Below, piece after piece: positions 50,520 to 58,646 of a stretch of DNA of 58,646 bases. Within the stretch, counting starts at the first letter, position 1, and every line of letters starts with the position of its first letter. The DNA lies in contig NZ_AKJX01000221.1 of NCBI RefSeq assembly GCF_000276605.1, positions 1 to 58,646 on the forward strand, read 5' to 3'. The notes under the pieces are model-generated. The model was not told where the DNA came from. It saw only the letters and a program-made list of their open reading frames with translations, and did no database searches. Position numbers and translations under genes: made by a program. This DNA is from Acidovorax sp. CF316 (lineage in GTDB: Bacteria; Pseudomonadota; Gammaproteobacteria; Burkholderiales; Burkholderiaceae_C).

Positions 50520-51446
50520 ATGGCCCCATCACCCGTTCTTCGCCGACTGCTCGCACTGCAACAGCGGATGGCCGAACTCGATGCCGAGCAACGCCGCGAG
50601 GACGCGTACGACAACGACGAAACCGAAGCGCCCGCCACCGTGGGCGAGAGCCACCAGTTGATGTTTGCGCCGATCGGTGAGCGCTGGCATCTTCAATACC
50701 ATGGCCCGGCCACGAGCACGCGGCACTCGGACCAGCCGATCTTCGCCGAACTGCTGGAGACGCTGGCCGATCCCGTGGTGGCCAACGCCTTGCACGCATT
50801 GGGCTTTTCAGGCCCCGACGCCGGCGCGAATGGAACGCGCGAGTGGGTGTTCACGCCGCTGCTGGAGCAGGGTGTGCAGTTTCCCCATCTGCGCCACCTG
50901 GCCATCCCCCAGGCCGACAACGCCGCCCACAATGCGGTGTGCATCGTCCGCGAAGGAGAAATCCTGGACGATGCCGGCGACGTCGCGCGCCTGGTCGCAC
51001 TGGCCCCGGGGCTCGAATCGCTGGAGCTGCCCTCGGCCCCGGACCCTGCGTTCTTTCGCGTGCCGCTGCCGGCACTGCGCCAGATGAAGATCGGCGCAGG
51101 CCACAACCCCAACGGCTTCATCGCCCACCTGGCCCGGAGCGGCGCGCAGTACGGGCAGCTCGTCCACCTGGACTTCAGCGACGTGCTGGGCCCGTTCCTC
51201 CAACCCAGCGATGACTGGCCCGCAACGCCCTTCGAGGACTACGAAGCCCTGTTCCGCTCCCCATTGGCGCAGGGTCTTCGGGGCATGGTGCTGCGCAACG
51301 CCCAGTTGACCGAAGCGCAGTACCGGCAGCTCAACCAGATGCAGCCGCGCCTCTCGCTGCAGGTGGCGCACAACTTTCCCGGCTGCTACGTGGACCACTG
51401 GAGCCCCCAAGGCTTCGCGTGGAAGCACCTGCTGGTCAACGGCTGA
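50520..51446 (+). CDS. Unrecognised protein with leucine-rich-repeat-like spacing
   Basis: The 308-residue soluble protein starts MAPSPVLRRLLALQQRMAEL (acidic helix) and from about 115 shows repeated L-x-x-L-x-I/L steps: F-P-H-L-R-H-L-A-I-P, L-E-S-L-E-L-P, L-R-Q-M-K-I-G, L-V-H-L-D-F-S, G-M-V-L-R-N-A-Q-L. This resembles short bacterial LRR proteins. No export signal. The downstream small acidic protein (47-bp gap) may be a partner. Function not assignable. Confidence 0.65.
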   Translation: MAPSPVLRRLLALQQRMAELDAEQRREDAYDNDETEAPATVGESHQLMFAPIGERWHLQYHGPATSTRHSDQPIFAELLETLADPVVANALHALGFSGPDAGANGTREWVFTPLLEQGVQFPHLRHLAIPQADNAAHNAVCIVREGEILDDAGDVARLVALAPGLESLELPSAPDPAFFRVPLPALRQMKIGAGHNPNGFIAHLARSGAQYGQLVHLDFSDVLGPFLQPSDDWPATPFEDYEALFRSPLAQGLRGMVLRNAQLTEAQYRQLNQMQPRLSLQVAHNFPGCYVDHWSPQGFAWKHLLVNG

Positions 51447-51493
51447 GTCCCACGGCGTCTTTCATGCCACTCCCAACCCCTTGAGGAAGCCCC

Positions 51494-51925
51494 ATGTCCA
51501 ACAGCCAGTTCGCCTTCATCCAACGCCAGTCCGTCCCCGACCGCGCCACGCTGCAGGCCTCGCTGGACCGGCTCGGCTTCGACCTGAAGCTGCACCCGGA
51601 CTTCACCCGCTTCGACGACTCGGGCTTTCTACCCTTCACGCTCAACGGCACGGAAGGCCCGGGCTTCGAGATCCATTACAGCGAAGCGCAGGATGTGGTG
51701 GCTGACGACGAGAACTTCGCCGCCATCGCCGATGGCCGCGACTACTGCATCACCATGTGCTGGGGCGGCCGCATGAAGGACCTGGCCTGCGTGATGATGG
51801 TCAGCTGCGCACTGGCCCAGGACTTCGGCGCGGCGGTGTCGTACGAAGGCGAGGAGCCGTCGCCGCTGGACGAAATGCTGCACACCGTGCAGGTCGCGCT
51901 CAAGGAAGCGGCAAAAGAGAAATAG
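51494..51925 (+). CDS. Small acidic protein, immunity-protein-like
   Basis: The 143-residue protein (MSNSQFAFIQRQSVPDRATL) has a TGAGGAA ribosome site. The pattern, an N-terminal helix with short strands, a central G-F-E-I-H-Y-S and a C-terminal C-W-G-G-R-M-K-D-L-A-C-V-M-M helix, resembles stand-alone proteins of polymorphic-toxin immunity type, but I cannot name a family and no toxin gene is near. Confidence 0.62.
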   Translation: MSNSQFAFIQRQSVPDRATLQASLDRLGFDLKLHPDFTRFDDSGFLPFTLNGTEGPGFEIHYSEAQDVVADDENFAAIADGRDYCITMCWGGRMKDLACVMMVSCALAQDFGAAVSYEGEEPSPLDEMLHTVQVALKEAAKEK

Positions 51926-51966
51926 CCGAGCCAGGCAGGCGATCAATCCGCCGCCCGCGTCCCGAT

Positions 51967-54900
51967 TCACCCGAACGGTCGCTTGGGCACCTGCCGGGCC
52001 AGCTCCGCAAAGTGGCCCACGCTGCCCCAGGCAGTGCGCGAACCGACCACGTACAGCCGCGACTTCGCGCGCGAGGCCATGACGTTGAGGATGTTGGGCA
52101 CGCCGCCGGCCCACTGGCGGGCGCCCTTCTCGCCCGCCATGGGCGCGCCCAGCACGGCGATCACGGCCTCGGCTTCCTTGCCCTGGAAGGTGTGGATGGT
52201 GCCCACGCGCTCGTCGAGCCATTTGCGCGCATCGACCCCGAAGAGCTCGAACAGCTGGGGTTCGGCGCGCAGCAGCAGGCGCATTTCCTGCGCCACCACG
52301 CGGAACGGGCAGATCACGTAGATGTCCGGGTTCTGCACGCCGGCGCGGGCCAGCTTGCGCAGCATGCGCATGACCACCTGGCCCTCTTCGGCGCTCCACT
52401 TGGGGGCGCTGGCGGTGGAGCTGGTGTCGGGGTCGAACCAGGCGGAGGGGCCCAGCACGTCGGCGACATCGCCCACGCTGTCCGGCCCCATGGCCGGCAC
52501 CATGCGGTTGTCGTAGGCAATTGCGTTGGACACGCCGAACATGGGTTCCTGGAAGCGGCGGCGCACCAGCAGCGGCAGGCCCACGGCGCGCGTGCCGTCG
52601 GGCGTGCTGAACTGGGCCTTGATGGGGCTGGCGCTGTCGGCCAGGGTCTGCACCGAGGCCTGCGGTGCACACCAGAGCCCCCGGTCCACGCGTTGCTGCA
52701 GGGATATCTGGTTCACCAGGTTGTCGGGGATGGTGACCACGGGCGGAATCTGCAGCGTGTCGCCCACGATGACGGCACGCCGGGCACGCAGCAGCGCGCC
52801 CACCGCGGCCTGGGGCGTGGCCTGTCCGGCCTCGTCCACCAGCAGCCAGCCGAACGATGCGGGCGGCAGGTCGCCCAGCATGCGGTGGACGGACGCGAAG
52901 GTGGTGGACACCACGGGCACCACCAGGAACAGGCTGGACCACAGGTCCGGCAGCAGCTGGCGCCGCGCCGCATCCGGGAAGGTACCCGACTGCAGGGCCG
53001 CCATGAGCACGCCCAGGTTGTGCTCCATCTTGTGGGCCGCAACGGTGACGAAGGCCTTGTGCACGTCGAGCGCGGCGACGAACAGCTTCTCGCGCTGCTG
53101 GTGGACCTGGTCGTCGAGCCAGGGCACGGCCAGGTTCCAGGCCTCGTGGCCGCGGTCGAAGAAGGACTCGTCGACGAAGCGGTCACCGATGCGGGCGTAG
53201 GCCTCCTTGAGCATGGCACCGAGGTTCTCGGCCTCGCGCTGGGCGGTTTCCAGCTGGGCATTGGTGGCGCCCAGCTCCTCGGCAAAACCCTTTTGCCGCT
53301 GCGCGGCGGTCTCCAGCGTGGCCTGTGCCTGCGCTTCGGCACGCACGGCCTCGCGGTGCACACCTTCCCGCGCCGAGGCCTCCGACATCCAGCGCCGGAA
53401 GGCTTCGGAGACGAACACCCGCGCCGACACGCCCGGCCGGGCCGCCTGCAGGGCCTGCAGTTCGCGCTCGGCCGCCACGACGGCGGCGCGCGCCTTGCTC
53501 GATCCTTCGATGGCCTGGGCATAGGCCGCAGAGGCCGCGCTCAGCGAGCGGGCGATGGCCTTGTGCTTGCCATGCAGCTGGTTGATGTCATCGCGCAGGC
53601 GCGCCAATCGGGGTGCCAGGGTGCGCGTCTCTTCCAGCCGGGCCAGGATGGCCTCGACCGAGTGCTTGAGTTCGATGAAGGACTTGCGCGCCCGTTTCCA
53701 CTGCTGCAGGGCGGCATCGCCACTGAGCGGCCGCTCGGCGGCGACGATGCGGGGCGCCACCATCCGCGGCGGCTGGCCTTCGGCGGCAGGCTCCGGGCGC
53801 GAGACGTCCAGCCCGCGCGCGGCCTTGAGGTAGGTGCAAAAGCCGAAATCCTCGTGCAGCCAGAAGCGCTGGCGGAAATCCCGGCGATTGCGGCTGTTGC
53901 CGAGTGCGGCGGCCATCAGCCCCCAGGGTTGGTCGGCGGGGTCGGCAGGGAAGTTCTTTTCCTCGCCATACAGCAGGGCCCGGGCGGTGGCGGCAAAGTA
54001 GCGCGGGCCGGGCTCGACGCTGCGGCCCGCAGGCAGCTCGCGGCTGACGTTTTCCACCGCCTTGTTGTTGCTCGAGGCGACGAGCACCTCGAAGCCCTTG
54101 AGCCGGGGGTCCAGCCCATGCAGGTGCAGGAACTCGCCCTCGCCGACCTGGAAGCGCTGCCCCGTCGGGATGAAGGCCTTGTTCGGATCGTCGAACTCCA
54201 CCAGCCGGGCCGCGCGGCTCTCCACGCAGTGCGCCACCAGGTCGCGCAGCAGGGTGATCTTGCCGGTGCCCGGCGGGCCGTTCACCGCCAGGATGCCCTG
54301 CCTGTCGCCCGCGAACTCGGCGCGCGCCGCATTCACGGCCGCCTGCTGCAGCGTCACCACCGGGTGGCTGCCCCGGCTGGGCCAGCGTGCGGGCGGAAAG
54401 CGCGCGGGTGCGATCAGATCGGCAATGCCTGCGGTGTCCTTGAGCAGGTCACGTGCGGGCCCGGGCTTCAGGACGGACAGGTAGCGCAGCAGGGCCTCGG
54501 GTGCAGCCCCGCTGTCCACCATGGCGCGCGCCTTGGCCAGGTCATCGAGGTAGAAGGAGTTGATGGGCGGCGAATCGGGCGCCCCTTCCAGCTTGGGGTG
54601 GCGGTACAGCCGCGCCACGAAGCTGGGCGGCAGCACATGGTCGGGGCGCAGGCCCAGGGTGGCACACAGCCATGCGTGGTTGTCGTTGATCGCCTTCAGG
54701 TCCAGCGGCAGGGGCCGGCCTTCGCCGTCCACCCGGGCCAGGCGCCGGTGCAGTTGCTCGCGCAGCAGCTTTTCGGCATCGGGCCAGCGCGCAAGCGCGC
54801 CGGCCTTGCCGCGCAGCACCGCCGGAACGCCCCAGGCAAAGCTGGAGATGGCCACGGTTTCGGGGCCCGCGAGCTGGCCATCCTGGTCCACGATGGCCAT

Positions 54901-55638
54901 GGCGATCGGCGCCCGGTGCCGTTGGTAGGTGCGCGTCTCCTCGTCCTTGCCGAACGAGGACAGCAGATCGGTCATGCACATTTCCATGCTGACCTCGCCG
55001 AGCACGACCAGGTAGAACAGCCGGAACGGCGGCTTGTAGGACTGCTCGCCCCGCTGCCACGGCAGGGGTTCGCCATCGACCTTGGCGATGGACGCACGGT
55101 CGCCACCGACCAGCGTTGCCGGGTCGGTGTACGCCAGGGGGGCCAGCACCTCCAGCGACAGCCAGGCGGACAGGATGGCGTGGGCCGAGTCCTGCGCGGC
55201 ATGCAGGCTGGCGGGGGTCGCCGACTCCAGCGCGGCCAGGGCGTCCCGGGCCTCGGTATCGCCGACGGCGCTTGCCACCATCGGCCCCGGTGCCGGCACG
55301 GGCACGAAAGCCGGGGCAGCGCCCGGCGCGGCGGGTGCCGGGGCCGTGGCCTGGCCGGCACGTGCGCCCGCCGGCCGCGGCATCGCGGAAGGCAGCGAAA
55401 GGGAAAACGGTGCGCGGTCCACGGTACCTGCCAGCCCGTTCAGCGACGGCGCGCGCAGGTCGCCATCGACCGGCGGGCTGCCCCGGCCATCCGGCACGGC
55501 ACGGGCTGGCGGGCGATGTTCCTGTTCTGCGGCAGTGGCATGGACGACCTCCCTCGGACCTTGTATGGCTTCGTGCGGCATTGGCAGATCGGCAGTGCCC
55601 TCCCCGGCATCGGGGCGGTTGGCTGGGGGGGAAGGCAT
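51967..55638 (-). CDS. SF1 (Upf1/Dna2-like) helicase with long coiled-coil insert
   Basis: From the ATG at 55638 the protein is 1,223 residues; the first 150 are Pro/Ala-rich and the start could be later. RecA1 holds the P-loop G-P-P-G-T-G-K-I (Ile461 in place of Thr/Ser). A coiled-coil insert (about 660-870) separates it from the Walker B L-V-D-E-A-G-Q-A-T and motif III V-G-D-T-L-Q-I-P-P. RecA2 has motif V T-F-Q-G-K-E-A-E-A-V and motif VI A-S-R-A-K-S-R-L. This AAA_11/AAA_12 layout is found in DNA/RNA helicases of repair or defence type. The Walker A change may impair ATP hydrolysis. Confidence 0.85.
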   Translation of the reverse strand: MPSPPANRPDAGEGTADLPMPHEAIQGPREVVHATAAEQEHRPPARAVPDGRGSPPVDGDLRAPSLNGLAGTVDRAPFSLSLPSAMPRPAGARAGQATAPAPAAPGAAPAFVPVPAPGPMVASAVGDTEARDALAALESATPASLHAAQDSAHAILSAWLSLEVLAPLAYTDPATLVGGDRASIAKVDGEPLPWQRGEQSYKPPFRLFYLVVLGEVSMEMCMTDLLSSFGKDEETRTYQRHRAPIAMAIVDQDGQLAGPETVAISSFAWGVPAVLRGKAGALARWPDAEKLLREQLHRRLARVDGEGRPLPLDLKAINDNHAWLCATLGLRPDHVLPPSFVARLYRHPKLEGAPDSPPINSFYLDDLAKARAMVDSGAAPEALLRYLSVLKPGPARDLLKDTAGIADLIAPARFPPARWPSRGSHPVVTLQQAAVNAARAEFAGDRQGILAVNGPPGTGKITLLRDLVAHCVESRAARLVEFDDPNKAFIPTGQRFQVGEGEFLHLHGLDPRLKGFEVLVASSNNKAVENVSRELPAGRSVEPGPRYFAATARALLYGEEKNFPADPADQPWGLMAAALGNSRNRRDFRQRFWLHEDFGFCTYLKAARGLDVSRPEPAAEGQPPRMVAPRIVAAERPLSGDAALQQWKRARKSFIELKHSVEAILARLEETRTLAPRLARLRDDINQLHGKHKAIARSLSAASAAYAQAIEGSSKARAAVVAAERELQALQAARPGVSARVFVSEAFRRWMSEASAREGVHREAVRAEAQAQATLETAAQRQKGFAEELGATNAQLETAQREAENLGAMLKEAYARIGDRFVDESFFDRGHEAWNLAVPWLDDQVHQQREKLFVAALDVHKAFVTVAAHKMEHNLGVLMAALQSGTFPDAARRQLLPDLWSSLFLVVPVVSTTFASVHRMLGDLPPASFGWLLVDEAGQATPQAAVGALLRARRAVIVGDTLQIPPVVTIPDNLVNQISLQQRVDRGLWCAPQASVQTLADSASPIKAQFSTPDGTRAVGLPLLVRRRFQEPMFGVSNAIAYDNRMVPAMGPDSVGDVADVLGPSAWFDPDTSSTASAPKWSAEEGQVVMRMLRKLARAGVQNPDIYVICPFRVVAQEMRLLLRAEPQLFELFGVDARKWLDERVGTIHTFQGKEAEAVIAVLGAPMAGEKGARQWAGGVPNILNVMASRAKSRLYVVGSRTAWGSVGHFAELARQVPKRPFG

Positions 55639-55832
55639 GGCTGTCAAAAAAGGCGCGCAGCCGAGCATGTTACATGCGACAGCCCGCCGTTCCCAGTGCC
55701 TGGCCGATGGATGGGCCCAAAAACCTGGTTGGCGGCGCATTGCAGATGGCCCTTCCCGGCCCTGCATGGTCCATGCCAATCGCCAATTCTTGGTGCTACC
55801 GCCCCGCCGCTCGCGTCCCTAAAGTCCAGCCC

Positions 55833-56354
55833 ATGGACCCACACGCACCCCTTCCCCCCAGCACCTTGGCGCCATCGGTGGCCAGCCATGCACCCTATGG
55901 CCCGGCGTTGCGCCATGCCGACACCGATGCCGACCTGGTGGCCTGCTGGCCCGTGGTGCAGCAATTGCGCCCGCGGCTGCAGAGCGCCGAGGACTTCATC
56001 GCCCGTGTGCACCGCATGCGCGCCGACCGCTACCGCATCCTGGCCGCCTGGCAGGACCGGCACACCGCCGTGGCGCTGGCAGGCTACCGCGTGGCGGAGA
56101 ACCTGATCTACGGGCGCTTTCTGTACGTGGACGACCTGGTCACCCTGGACACCGCGCGCGGCGCGCGCTGGGGCCAGGCACTGATGGATGCGATGGCGCG
56201 CATTGGCGAGGCCGAAGGCTGCAGCTGCCTGGTGCTGGACACCGGGCTGTCCAACGCGCTGGCCCAGCGCTTTTACTTTCGCCAGGGGCTGCTGACGCAG
56301 GCCCTGCGCTTCGGGCGCCCGCTGCAGGCCGCACCGCAGGGGGCCGGGGCATGA
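55833..56354 (+). CDS. GNAT-family N-acetyltransferase
   Basis: A much longer frame is open upstream, but it is antisense to the helicase gene; the ATG at 55833 (MDPHAPLPPSTLAPSVASHA) gives 173 residues. The GNAT core is visible: A-L-A-G-Y-R-V-A-E-N, the strand V-D-D-L-V-T-L-D, the acetyl-CoA loop (A-R-G-A-R-W-G-Q-A-L, close to R/Q-x-x-G-x-G/A) and F-Y-F-R-Q-G-L. Substrate unknown. The stop overlaps the start of the next gene (ATGA), so the two are coupled. Confidence 0.82.
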   Translation: MDPHAPLPPSTLAPSVASHAPYGPALRHADTDADLVACWPVVQQLRPRLQSAEDFIARVHRMRADRYRILAAWQDRHTAVALAGYRVAENLIYGRFLYVDDLVTLDTARGARWGQALMDAMARIGEAEGCSCLVLDTGLSNALAQRFYFRQGLLTQALRFGRPLQAAPQGAGA

Positions 56355-56983
56355 CCGCGAACATCCTGCACATCACCTGCAGCGCCCGGGCCGAGGAGTC
56401 GCAGAGCACGCGCTTTTCCTACCGCATCGTGGAGCGCCTGCAGCCGGCCGGCGTCACCCTGCGCGACCTGACCTGGGCCCCGCTGCCGCATGTGGACAGC
56501 GCCTATGCCCACGCCCTGGCGGGCCGGCCGCCGGGGGAGCATAACGCGCCCCACTTGGACAGCCTGGCCCGGTCGGAGCAGTTGATCGCCGAACTGGACG
56601 CTGCCCACGCCATCGTCATCGGCCTGCCGATGCACAACTACACCATTCCTTCGTGCCTCAAGGCCTGGGTGGACCATGTGCTGCGCATCGGCCACACCTT
56701 CGCGCCCTCGCCCGAGGGCAAGCGCGGGCTGCTGCGCGACCGGCCGGTGTACATCGCAGTGGCCTCGGGTGGGTTCTTCACCGGGGCCAAGGCCAACCAG
56801 CCCGACTTCGTGACGCCCTACCTGCAAGCCGCCCTGAACACCATGGGCCTGCGCACGCTGCATTTCTTTGCCCTGCAGGGCCTGGTCTTCGGCCCCGAGC
56901 GCGTGGCCCAGGCCTGGAGCGAGGCCACAGCGGCGCTGGATGCCGTGCTGGCCCCTGCGAGCGCTGCCGCGGCGATCGCCTGA
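56351..56983 (+). CDS. FMN-dependent NADH-azoreductase-like flavoprotein
   Basis: The 210-residue flavodoxin-fold protein opens I-L-H-I-T-C-S-A-R (phosphate-binding loop for FMN) followed by S-x-S/T-R, and has M-H-N-Y-T-I-P-S-C-L-K-A-W-V-D-H-V-L-R near 95-112, the AzoR/NQO-like segment that packs on the isoalloxazine ring. A-S-G-G-F-F-T-G follows. It probably reduces quinones or azo compounds with NAD(P)H. It lies between the GNAT gene and the AhpD-like gene in one operon. Confidence 0.88.
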   Translation: MTANILHITCSARAEESQSTRFSYRIVERLQPAGVTLRDLTWAPLPHVDSAYAHALAGRPPGEHNAPHLDSLARSEQLIAELDAAHAIVIGLPMHNYTIPSCLKAWVDHVLRIGHTFAPSPEGKRGLLRDRPVYIAVASGGFFTGAKANQPDFVTPYLQAALNTMGLRTLHFFALQGLVFGPERVAQAWSEATAALDAVLAPASAAAAIA

Positions 56984-57023
56984 GCGCCTTTCCCCCTTCT
57001 CTTTTTTTGATCCAGGAGTACCC

Positions 57024-57491
57024 ATGTCCCAACGCCTTGACCACAGCAAGATCGCCCCCAACGCCGCCAAAGGCTTCTACGCCGCCAGTGCCTACCTATC
57101 CCAGTGCGGCCTGCCCACCGTGCTGATCGACCTGGTCTACCTGCGCGTGTCCCAGATCAACGGCTGCGCCTACTGCGTGGACCTGCATTCGCGCGACCTG
57201 CTCAAGCACGGCGTCAGCGTGGACAAGCTGGTGCTGGTGCCTGTGTGGCGCGAGGCCGGCGCGCTGTTCGATGCGCGCGAAAGCGCCGCGCTGGCCTGGG
57301 CCGAGGTGCTGGCGCGCGTGGACCGGACGGGTGCGCCCGACGAGGACTTCGCCGCCGTCTCCCGCGTCTTCAGCGAGCGCGAGGTGGTGGACCTGACCAT
57401 GGCCATTTGCCTCATGAGCGCCTTCAACCGCCTGGGCGTGGGCATGCGCCTGGTGCCCCAGGCTGCGGCAGCGGCTGCAGCGGCCGCCTGA
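57024..57491 (+). CDS. AhpD-like (carboxymuconolactone decarboxylase family) protein
   Basis: The 155-residue helical protein carries the redox C-x2-C-x3-H motif (C48-A-Y-C51-V-D-L-H55) of AhpD-type peroxidase partners in the segment Q-I-N-G-C-A-Y-C-V-D-L-H-S-R. A CAGGAG box precedes the ATG and the C-terminus is an Ala run. Together with the flavoprotein upstream it may form a thiol-based reductase pair, a common arrangement. Confidence 0.88.
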   Translation: MSQRLDHSKIAPNAAKGFYAASAYLSQCGLPTVLIDLVYLRVSQINGCAYCVDLHSRDLLKHGVSVDKLVLVPVWREAGALFDARESAALAWAEVLARVDRTGAPDEDFAAVSRVFSEREVVDLTMAICLMSAFNRLGVGMRLVPQAAAAAAAAA

Positions 57492-57495
57492 GCGC

Positions 57496-58646
57496 TCAGC
57501 CGCGCTGTTGGCCCTCGACCAGGCCCAGGAGCTGCCGGCAGTGCGCGGCAGCCTCGCCCTCGGGCACATTGGCCACCCCCAGCACCAGGCCGGCATGGTG
57601 CGGCTGCGGGTCGGCATACCAGGGCGACAGCGGCACCGGGGCCAGGCCGTGCTGGCGTACCCGTAGGGCCAGCGCCACGTCGTCCATCCCCGGAGGCAGG
57701 CGCAGCAGCACCGAGAGCCCCGCCGTGCGGCAGGTGGCCGATTGCGCCTGCAGGCTGGCCACGATGGCGTCGCGCCGACTGGCGTACAGCTGCTTCATGC
57801 GGCGCAGGTGCCGCAGCAGGTGGCCACCTTGCAGGAACTCGGCCACCGCCTGCTGCAGCAGCGGCGCGGGGGCCGAGCCGAACAGGGCCGCCGCCTCGTC
57901 GAAGCGCGCCACCTGCGCGGCCGGCACCACCAGGAAGCCCAGGCGCAGCGACGGGTTGATGGTCTTGCTGAAGGTGCCCACGTGCAGCACGCGCCCGCCA
58001 GCATCCTGCGCGGCCAGGGCCGGCATGGCGCGGCCCGGTGGCAGTTGCAGCTCGCCCAGGTAGTCGTCTTCGAGCACCCAGGCGCCGGCCTGCGCTGCCC
58101 AGCCGAGCAGGGCCTGCCTGCGCTCCACCGACAGCGTCGCCCCCAGCGGCGCCTGCTGCCCCGGCGTGACCACGGCCAGCACCGCCTGGGGCGCAGCCGC
58201 CAAGCCGGCCGCCACGTCCAGGCCCAGCGCATCCACCGGCACGGGCACGCCGGCCACGCCCAGGGCCGCCAGCGTGCGGCGCGTGAGCGGATAGCCCGGG
58301 TCTTCGCACCAGGCCTGGCCGCCTCGCAGACCCAGCGCCTGCACGGCCAGCGCGATGGCCGCCGTGTGGCCGCTGGTGATGAACACCTGCGCCGCGCTGC
58401 AGGCCATGCCGCGCGCCACGGCCAGGTAGGCCGCGATGGCCGTGCGCAGCAGCGCCTCGCCACGCGGGTCGGGGTAGCGCAGCGGGGCCTCGGCCGACGC
58501 CCGCGCGGCGCGCGTGACGGTGCGCGCCCAGACCTTGGCCGGGAAGGCATCCTGCGCGGGCACGCCCATCTGGAACATGCCGCTCACGCTGCGCGGGTAG
58601 TTGGCCACCGGGTCGCGCAGCACGGCGGCAGCCGGGCCCGCAGCCA
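57496..58646 (-). CDS. MocR-type regulator / PLP aminotransferase domain, N-terminus cut off
   Basis: The frame is open to the right edge, so only the aminotransferase part (about 383 codons) is visible. It has the fold-type I pattern: Y-P-D-P-R-G-E-A-L-L-R (substrate region), T-S-G-H-T-A-A-I, E-D-D-Y-L-G-E-L (PLP-binding Asp/Tyr) and the Schiff-base Lys in G-T-F-S-K-T-I-N-P-S-L-R-L-G-F. That combination is typical of MocR/GabR/PdxR regulators, whose GntR HTH would lie just beyond the window. Such regulators often control divergent or adjacent genes. A plain aminotransferase cannot be excluded. Confidence 0.85.
   Translation of the reverse strand, partial: AAGPAAAVLRDPVANYPRSVSGMFQMGVPAQDAFPAKVWARTVTRAARASAEAPLRYPDPRGEALLRTAIAAYLAVARGMACSAAQVFITSGHTAAIALAVQALGLRGGQAWCEDPGYPLTRRTLAALGVAGVPVPVDALGLDVAAGLAAAPQAVLAVVTPGQQAPLGATLSVERRQALLGWAAQAGAWVLEDDYLGELQLPPGRAMPALAAQDAGGRVLHVGTFSKTINPSLRLGFLVVPAAQVARFDEAAALFGSAPAPLLQQAVAEFLQGGHLLRHLRRMKQLYASRRDAIVASLQAQSATCRTAGLSVLLRLPPGMDDVALALRVRQHGLAPVPLSPWYADPQPHHAGLVLGVANVPEGEAAAHCRQLLGLVEGQQRG

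Noticed and set aside
51757..56106. Open frame of 1,449 codons on the plus strand
   Set aside because: It runs antisense through the SF1 helicase and is Gly/Arg/His-rich with no recognisable motif.
1..58646. CRISPR array, insertion sequence or rRNA
   Set aside because: No regularly spaced repeats, no transposase gene and no rRNA sequence were found.

Overview
The window is GC-rich DNA with the gene content of a betaproteobacterium of the Comamonadaceae (Acidovorax / Alicycliphilus / Diaphorobacter-like). This rests on recognisable protein families and on codon and GC style, not on a database match. It has two halves: the greater part of an HK97-type siphophage prophage (1 to about 32,790) and chromosomal DNA (about 32,790 to 58,646).

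Prophage. The integrase (31,581-32,606) faces away from a tRNA-Leu(UAG) gene (32,788-32,874), so the tRNA 3' end is the probable attachment site. The other prophage end, with tail tip, fibre and lysis genes, lies left of position 1. Reading leftward on the minus strand, the late operon holds a Q-like antiterminator, an intrinsic terminator, HNH endonuclease, P27-type small terminase, large terminase, portal, ClpP-like prohead protease, HK97 capsid protein, a HeH-domain protein, four connector/completion proteins, the tail tube protein, tail chaperones G and GT joined by a -1 frameshift on GGGAAAC, a small membrane-protein moron between terminators, and the tape measure protein. The immunity region (21.2-24.4 kb) holds CII-like, Cro-like and S24-type repressor genes. 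Two mirror-image copies of one early promoter/operator (22,757-22,785 and 24,341-24,369) fire outward from it: leftward into cro, cII and the primase-helicase, rightward into an early operon (24.4-30.5 kb) with an OB-fold protein, a dNMP kinase, a large ParB-like protein without ParA and an AlpA-like protein.

The most unusual prophage signal is a dispersed 16-bp palindrome, GTGCASACGTSTGCAC, present in six clear copies at gene boundaries and not seen in the host DNA. Other candidates for new biology are seven copies of GGTGGACG in 243 bp beside the replication gene, an AT-richer nuclease-like orphan next to the integrase, an exported HNH nuclease translationally coupled to the repressor, and several single genes placed against the direction of their operons.

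Host side. After the tRNA come an RND efflux permease and lipoprotein adaptor (minus) behind a TetR-like palindrome, squalene synthase HpnC, a membrane protein, a divergent LysR/MFS pair, a RidA-like protein, SerB, a second LysR regulator divergent from a three-gene ABC importer (ATPase, fused permease, binding protein), L-serine ammonia-lyase behind a hairpin-rich leader, a lipoprotein, two unrecognised soluble proteins, a 1,223-residue SF1 helicase whose Walker A motif reads GPPGTGKI, a GNAT acetyltransferase, an azoreductase-like flavoprotein, an AhpD-like protein, and a MocR/aminotransferase gene cut by the window edge.
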